From NCBI GenBank assembly GCA_964384485.1, contig CAYLLE010000124.1, positions 1-10,880 of the forward strand: 10,880 bases of DNA, given 5' to 3'. The notes under the pieces were generated by a model. The model was not told the DNA's origin. It made no database searches and saw nothing but the letters and a program-made list of their open reading frames with translations. The position numbers and the translations under genes were made by a program. Of the stretch, positions 6,584-10,880 are shown piece after piece; positions within the stretch are counted from its first letter, which is position 1; each line of letters begins with the position of its first letter. Source of the DNA: CAYLLE01 sp964384485 (GTDB taxonomy: Bacteria; Spirochaetota; Spirochaetia; CAYLLE01).

Positions 6584-7894
6584 TTAGTAGGCTTCCTGCC
6601 GTACTCTTTCTAAATCCTGAAGTACCGAATCAAGTGAATCGGGATTTTGTACGTAATCCATTATTCCCGAAAAGAAAGCCTGATTGAGCTCGGAAGGCAT
6701 GAGGTCTGACGCGTCAAATACGATCACTTCAGATTCCTGCATGGTTCGTGCAGCTTCACGAATGATAGGATCTGTGTATTCATCCAGCGCGACTTTGGAA
6801 TTTGGAGATATTGCGCCTGTTTCGAGCCAGTAACCCTGGGCTTCCGCGGTGGCGAAATATTCTATGAATGCGCGGGACTGGGGTGTATCGTTGAACAGCC
6901 CGACTACGTCTCCCGAGATAACCACTGATGCTGCGTATTCATCGTTTATGCTGGGGAATCTAAAGACGTTAAAGCCTGTTTCCGGCTGCAGATCGGGATA
7001 CTGATCCGTGATAAATCCCTTGAGAAAGGTCGCCTGGAATGTGAATGCCGCTGAGGGATCTTCTTTGTATACCGGTATATGGGCCTCATTGAAGTTTGTT
7101 GTAAGGGCGTATTGGGAACCGCCGTACATCATATCTTTATCTTCGATGATCTGTCCCCATGCTTCCCATACCGCACGTACCTCGTCAGAAGTCCATGACA
7201 ATTCACCTTCATGCCACTGGTTATACAGTTCCGGTCCGTGCATCTTGATAAAGATATTTTCGAGCCAGTCCGTGCCGGGCCATCCCGAAGCCGCTCCGCT
7301 TTCCAGCGCAACAACCCATGGGGCCATTTCAGTGTTGTCTATGATAGTCCGGGAAATATCCATCAGCTGATCCCAGGTATCTGGAATTTGTACGTCGTAC
7401 TTATCCTGTGTATCCGGATCGTACCAGATGAATCCCTTTGCGGCGGTTTTTGTAAAGAGTCCGACATATTGACCGTCAATGGTGCCTAAGTCGACCCAGC
7501 TCTTAGAATATTCGTCTCTGATCATATCCATATCAAGGATCTGATCAAGCTCTACCATCTCTCCCTGCTGGACAAACTCTGCCAGCTTACCCGGGTTGGC
7601 GAATACGGCCACATCGGGTGGATTCCCCGCGTCTACTCGGGTGGAAAGAATCGCGTCCATATCCCGGGTCCCGGTGAAATTAACCTTGATTCCGGTTTCC
7701 TCGGTAAACGGTTCGATCATGCTCTTGAAGACATCCTCTTCCTGACCTCCCCATGTCGCGATTACGGAAACGCTTCCTCCAATTTGGCCTTCTTCGCCTT
7801 CCCTCGTTTCGGCTTCTTCTTGACCGCCTCCGGCCATCAACGGCAGTGCCGCGGTAAGTAATACAATTAACAGTATTATCATGCGTTTTTTCAT
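6584..7894 (-). CDS. aglE: extracellular solute-binding protein, alpha-glucoside type (AglE-like)
   Basis: This 436-residue solute-binding protein of the sugar cluster (SBP family 1) would deliver sugar to the two permeases encoded downstream. The signal peptide (about 1-21) ends LPLMA, and the mature protein begins GGGQEEAE without a lipobox cysteine, so it is predicted to be soluble in the periplasm. Recognisable AglE-like stretches are TWGGQEEDVFKSMIEPF and the EETGIKVNF strand, GNPPDVAVFANPG, an ALESGAASGWPGTDWLE stretch, and FDASDLMP at 393-400. These group it with alpha-glucoside (sucrose, trehalose, maltose, palatinose-like) binders rather than maltodextrin MalE. AAGGAGG lies 6 bases before the ATG. 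It is the first gene of the importer operon, 57 bases past the upstream gene, whose terminator fills most of the gap. No promoter or operator was recognised. Confidence 0.9.
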   Translation of the reverse strand: MKKRMIILLIVLLTAALPLMAGGGQEEAETREGEEGQIGGSVSVIATWGGQEEDVFKSMIEPFTEETGIKVNFTGTRDMDAILSTRVDAGNPPDVAVFANPGKLAEFVQQGEMVELDQILDMDMIRDEYSKSWVDLGTIDGQYVGLFTKTAAKGFIWYDPDTQDKYDVQIPDTWDQLMDISRTIIDNTEMAPWVVALESGAASGWPGTDWLENIFIKMHGPELYNQWHEGELSWTSDEVRAVWEAWGQIIEDKDMMYGGSQYALTTNFNEAHIPVYKEDPSAAFTFQATFLKGFITDQYPDLQPETGFNVFRFPSINDEYAASVVISGDVVGLFNDTPQSRAFIEYFATAEAQGYWLETGAISPNSKVALDEYTDPIIREAARTMQESEVIVFDASDLMPSELNQAFFSGIMDYVQNPDSLDSVLQDLERVRQEAY

Positions 7895-7910
7895 GATAAA
7901 CCTCCTTAAA

Positions 7911-7944
7911 AATTTATTAAAAACGACCGGATCTCCCCGGCCAT
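7911..7944 (-). terminator. Rho-independent terminator after the HdeD-like gene
   Basis: On the minus strand GGCCGG (7937-7942) pairs with CCGGTC (7925-7930) around a 6-base loop, with one G-U pair and possible extension by two pairs. GTTTTT (7919-7924) and a further T-rich stretch follow. It lies just past the stop of the HdeD-like gene and just before the ribosome-binding site of the AglE-like gene, so it separates the two operons, possibly incompletely. Confidence 0.75.
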
Positions 7945-7951
7945 TTTTTGT

Positions 7952-8494
7952 CTAAACTATTTCTCTTCGGCGTGCCCGGTAGGTCATGAAGAACATAAAT
8001 CCGCTGTAAACTATGGCATAAATACCGATCATAAATGCTATTGCGATAATCCCTTCCATCGGCCACAGCATTAAAAGAATGCCGAGAATAACAGAGAGAA
8101 TACCGCTCGCGATCATCCAGCCTTCTCCCTGTATTTCTTTCCGCATATTGATTCCCGCGACAATTTCAATTATGCCGGTAATTACTGCCCAGGCTCCGAC
8201 TAAATAGAGCAGGGCGACCGCCGTTATACCGGGCCAGATGAACGCGACAATACCGATCAGTACTCCCAAAACACCCTGGAGAATGATCAGCCACCGGTGC
8301 CTGTAGGCATTTGGTGATCTGAATCCTCCCGAGATCAAGAAAATACCGTCTATTACCACGTACACCGCGAACAATATCACTAAGATAAATACCGTCAGGG
8401 AAGGCCATATCAGAGTAAAAATCCCGAACAGAAGGGCGGCGATTCCCCTGAGCAGGTACGACTTCCAATCGTGAAACGCGTTAAAAAACATCAT
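7952..8494 (-). CDS. HdeD/DUF308 family membrane protein
   Basis: This 180-residue integral membrane protein has six predicted helices arranged as three similar hairpins. Each carries the DUF308 signature of Gly-rich helix then WP: LLRGIAALLFGIFTLIWPSL, LQGVLGVLIGIVAFIWPGI and ASGILSVILGILLMLWP. A basic tail (YRARRREIV) is likely cytoplasmic. In enterobacteria HdeD is tied to acid resistance at high cell density, but the family is broad and its biochemical role is unclear. The ATG at 8494 overlaps the stop of the Rieske-FAD gene (ATGA), and AAGGAG lies 9 bases upstream; the adjacent ATG at 8491 is the alternative. Coupling to the redox gene suggests a shared stress response. Confidence 0.88.
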   Translation of the reverse strand: MMFFNAFHDWKSYLLRGIAALLFGIFTLIWPSLTVFILVILFAVYVVIDGIFLISGGFRSPNAYRHRWLIILQGVLGVLIGIVAFIWPGITAVALLYLVGAWAVITGIIEIVAGINMRKEIQGEGWMIASGILSVILGILLMLWPMEGIIAIAFMIGIYAIVYSGFMFFMTYRARRREIV

Positions 8495-10044
8495 ATAGGC
8501 AGCTCCTTGTTGCCGAAATCTCCGTATGACAAATCCTGTCCTTCATGGATTATCTTTTCCATGGTAATCATCTCTTCCATCATTCCCGAGGACGCTGCTC
8601 CCTGCAGCTTGTTCCGTGAGTAAAACCCGGCAACGAAATTTCCGTCATCCGGTTTTCCCCGGTACGCAATCTGATCCCAGGGCAGGGGGAATCCGGAAAA
8701 CTTGATTGATTTTCCGTATTGCCGGGTCCAGAAAAAAGGAATTTTCCCGTAGGGTTCTTTTTCTCCGAGCATACTTTTAGCGGCGTGTCTTCCCTGGTTC
8801 AGGGCATTTGACCAGTGCTCTACCCGGACTGGCTTTGGTGCCCCCTGAAACGGGACTACCGTAATATCTCCCGCGGCGAAAATTCCGGACTGAGATGTTT
8901 CCAGATATTCGTTCACCGGAACCGCGCCGTTTTTAACCAGGCCGCTCGATTCAAGGAAATTCACTGCCGGCCGGACTCCCACTGCCGTTATAACCAGATC
9001 GGTTTGCACCGTTTCTCCGTCCGACAGAACAGCACCGGTAATCCGTCCTTTCTCATTCAAGAATTCTTTGACTGTTTGACCCAGGTGAAAATTTACTCCC
9101 TCAGCGGTATGCATCCGGAGAATCCGGTTCCCGATCCGTTCACCGAAAACCTGTACCATTGGAATCTGTTCCGGCGCGGCTATATGCACCTCTTTTCCGT
9201 GGCTCACCAGATCCGCGGCCAGCTCCATAGCGATAAAACTCGCGCCGATGAGCAGTATCTTTTTCGCGTCCGCTGCAGCCTGTTTGAGTTTCCTGCCGCT
9301 GTCGGCACTCCGTAGGAGGTGATAATTAGCACCCGCTTTTCCTGGGATTTCTAAATCATTCGGGATAGATCCGGTTGCTATGAGTATTTGATCTCCCGTT
9401 ATCTTTTCTCCGTCATCAAGAGTAATTTCCTTGGAACCTGTTTCGAGCTTTTTCACTCTTTTACCGGTTTGGAAATCGATATTCAGTTTTTCGTAAAAAT
9501 CTTTTTTCCTGAGGGGTAAATATGATTCCTTCATCTCGCCGGATACGAATCCCTTTGACAGTATTGTACGGTCGTACGGGGTATCTTCTTCCGGTGTTAT
9601 TACCGTTATCTTTCCGGCGAAACCGCTGCGGCGGAGCTCCTCCGCGGCCCCTTCGGCCGCGGCGCCGGCGCCGATGATGACGAACCGTCTCGAATCGGTA
9701 CCGCCGGGCATTACGATTTCCGGTGCGTTTTTCGAGCCTAAAAATACTTTCCCGTTCTCTGTTTTGATTTCATACACCGGAATATCATCTAATGCCGGTG
9801 CACCGCGGAGTTCACCGCTTTTAACATCAAACCGGGCATTGTGCCAGGGACATACTATATTTCCGTCCTTATAGACTCCTTCATCAAGCGGACCTCCGTA
9901 GTGGGTGCATGTACCTCCGCAGGCGCATATATCCGAATCCCTTCGGATAATCATTATTTCATCACCACCTTCGGTTATTTTTACCGGCGTGTCCTTTGAG
10001 AAATCTTCAATACTGCCGATTTCTTTCCATTTATCCCTGCTCAA
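8491..10044 (-). CDS. Rieske [2Fe-2S]/FAD-dependent NAD(P)H oxidoreductase (AIFM3/ferredoxin-reductase type)
   Basis: This 517-residue fused flavoprotein has a Rieske domain at about residues 1-104, with cluster ligands Cys46-x-His48 and Cys65-x2-His68 (CTHYGG, CPWH) and two extra cysteines nearby (40, 42). The FAD site is at 122-132 (VIIGAGAAAEG), with ATGS at 223-226. The NAD(P)H site is at 265-275 (LIGASFIAMEL), and a second FAD motif follows at 389-394 (FAAGDI). The C-terminal part (about 436-517, FFWTRQYGKSIKFSG) matches the reductase C-terminal domain. No disulfide redox-active CxxxxC is present, which fits a ferredoxin-reductase or AIF-like enzyme moving electrons from NAD(P)H through FAD to the Rieske cluster. 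The final acceptor is unknown. The start is TTG at 10044, supported by AGGAGG 5 bases upstream and by SRDKWKEIG, a normal Rieske beginning; the next in-frame ATG would cut into the domain. No export signal is seen. Confidence 0.92.
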   Translation of the reverse strand: MSRDKWKEIGSIEDFSKDTPVKITEGGDEIMIIRRDSDICACGGTCTHYGGPLDEGVYKDGNIVCPWHNARFDVKSGELRGAPALDDIPVYEIKTENGKVFLGSKNAPEIVMPGGTDSRRFVIIGAGAAAEGAAEELRRSGFAGKITVITPEEDTPYDRTILSKGFVSGEMKESYLPLRKKDFYEKLNIDFQTGKRVKKLETGSKEITLDDGEKITGDQILIATGSIPNDLEIPGKAGANYHLLRSADSGRKLKQAAADAKKILLIGASFIAMELAADLVSHGKEVHIAAPEQIPMVQVFGERIGNRILRMHTAEGVNFHLGQTVKEFLNEKGRITGAVLSDGETVQTDLVITAVGVRPAVNFLESSGLVKNGAVPVNEYLETSQSGIFAAGDITVVPFQGAPKPVRVEHWSNALNQGRHAAKSMLGEKEPYGKIPFFWTRQYGKSIKFSGFPLPWDQIAYRGKPDDGNFVAGFYSRNKLQGAASSGMMEEMITMEKIIHEGQDLSYGDFGNKELPI

Positions 10045-10056
10045 GATATCCTCCTA
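10045..10056 (-). promoter_or_regulatory. ribosome-binding site overlapping a stop codon, deciding a TTG start
   Basis: On the minus strand the stop TAG of the PRC-barrel gene runs straight into the Shine-Dalgarno sequence, giving TAGGAGGATATC before TTG. The strong AGGAGG and 5-base spacing fix the TTG as the start of the Rieske-FAD gene and suggest translational coupling of the two genes. Confidence 0.8.
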
Positions 10057-10836
10057 TTCCCAGTATTTTCCCCGGCCTCCGTAATGCTGAACGAGCCGTT
10101 CTTCGTAGGTCCGGTCAATATTTTCATAAGAATCTATCTCGGGGGCTTCTTCGATTTTTTTTGTTGAAAGATCTACAACCACCATTTTCTGATTCCAGGA
10201 AATGCTCTGAATCCACAGGTTGGAAACGAGAACTTTTTTTCCTGAAGACAGAAATCCCCCGGTGTCCACGGTAAAATACCGGAGATTCCAGGTTTCCTGT
10301 TCCAGAATGAAATCATCTATGTGACCTATTTCTCCGTCGGTCGTATTGATTTTGTATCCTTTCACTTCTTCGCAGCTTCTAAGGTGGGTATCCGTTTCAC
10401 TTTCCATTTTAACCGATTCATATTCCGGAAGCGTTTTTCCAAGTACCGGACCCGGCGCAGTATATCCCATGTGAGTCATTGTACCGGGATACATCGCTGT
10501 TCCCCAAAGACCGGCTCCGGACCAGTAGACCGGCAACGAGTAGTATTTGTTGTACTCTTCTTCTTTCTTCCTGGAAATCGGTTTTTCCGCGTCTATACTC
10601 GGCGCGTTTTTTATCTGTTCTTTCGTCAGATTCACCTGAAGTTTCTCTTCTTCCCATTTTTGTACAGATTGAGGAGAGATGAGAACCTTCCGTCCGAATA
10701 TCCACGGACCGGTATCTACTACCAGATATCTGGTGGTGAGTTTTTCTTCGTCAAAATAAACATCCTTTATATGACCGATTTCACCGTCTGTTGCATCAAT
10801 TTTATATCCTGTAAAATTATCTATTGTTATAAACAT
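10054..10836 (-). CDS. double PRC-barrel domain protein
   Basis: This 260-residue soluble protein has two PRC-barrel domains, roughly residues 3-75 and 158-232. They share the same landmarks: GYKIDATDGEIGHIKDVYF and GYKINTTDGEIGHIDDFIL at the start, YLVVDTG and YFTVDTG in the middle, and KVLIS and KVLVS later. The middle linker (about 85-150) is rich in Tyr, Gly and Pro. PRC-barrel domains occur in photosynthetic reaction centre subunit H and RimM and are thought to mediate protein or RNA contacts; no enzymatic role is implied. No signal peptide is seen. GAGGAGG lies 6 bases before the ATG at 10836. It is the first gene of a three-gene operon with the Rieske-FAD enzyme and the HdeD-like protein. 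Double-PRC proteins are often annotated as stress related, but the function here is unknown. Confidence 0.9.
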   Translation of the reverse strand: MFITIDNFTGYKIDATDGEIGHIKDVYFDEEKLTTRYLVVDTGPWIFGRKVLISPQSVQKWEEEKLQVNLTKEQIKNAPSIDAEKPISRKKEEEYNKYYSLPVYWSGAGLWGTAMYPGTMTHMGYTAPGPVLGKTLPEYESVKMESETDTHLRSCEEVKGYKINTTDGEIGHIDDFILEQETWNLRYFTVDTGGFLSSGKKVLVSNLWIQSISWNQKMVVVDLSTKKIEEAPEIDSYENIDRTYEERLVQHYGGRGKYWE

Positions 10837-10880
10837 TGTAATCCTCCTCGGTATTAATCATGCAATATCCTTGCCAAGTA

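Noticed and set aside
8815..9315. Plus-strand open frame of 166 codons
   Set aside because: It lies entirely inside the Rieske-FAD gene on the opposite strand, whose motifs are intact across this stretch.
10321..10857. Plus-strand open frame of 178 codons
   Set aside because: It is antisense to the PRC-barrel gene, and its translation is an erratic Phe/Arg-rich sequence with no domain.
10850..10880. Promoter for the PRC-barrel operon at the right edge
   Set aside because: TTGGCA followed 15 bases later by TAATAC on the minus strand is too poor a match and spacing to call, and the window ends here.

Overview
The window reads as chromosomal DNA of a free-living Gram-negative bacterium, most likely a spirochaete of the Spirochaeta/Sediminispirochaeta kind. 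Three things point there: a sugar-binding protein whose mature end starts GGGQEE after the signal peptide (a common spirochaetal style), a sigma factor paired with a membrane protein carrying a glycogen-binding module, and an outer-membrane barrel ending in aromatic F. The lineage call is an inference from protein style; no rRNA or tRNA is present to confirm it. Coding density is very high, with no gene-free stretch above about 130 bases and no mobile element, CRISPR array or phage gene.

Left part (1-1151): a minus-strand DUF4382 lipoprotein gene with a clear terminator, then a 130-bp divergent intergenic region.

Second part (1152-4587, plus strand): a tight five-gene run consisting of an ECF-type sigma factor, a single-pass membrane protein with a cytoplasmic N-terminus and an extracytoplasmic AMPK/CBM48-like glycogen-binding domain, a small secreted protein with a Gly/Pro/basic tail, a secreted helical protein, and an outer-membrane beta-barrel protein. 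The layout suggests a signalling unit (sigma factor plus probable anti-sigma or sensor) with envelope proteins in the same transcript. This is the least familiar part of the window.

Third part (4589-7894, minus strand): an alpha-glucoside-type ABC importer with binding protein (AglE-like) and two permeases (AglF-like, AglG-like). The genes are in transcription order with stem-loops between the binding-protein gene and the first permease. No ATPase or glucosidase gene is in the window. The last permease gene ends one base from the convergent barrel gene.

Right part (7952-10836, minus strand): a coupled three-gene operon of a double PRC-barrel protein, a Rieske-FAD oxidoreductase (AIFM3/ferredoxin-reductase type) and an HdeD/DUF308 membrane protein, closed by a terminator just before the importer genes. 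It looks like a redox or stress module, though its physiological role is inferred.

A possible common theme is alpha-glucan handling: a glycogen-binding sensor arm and an outer-membrane barrel on one strand, and an alpha-glucoside importer on the other. The sequence does not prove this link.
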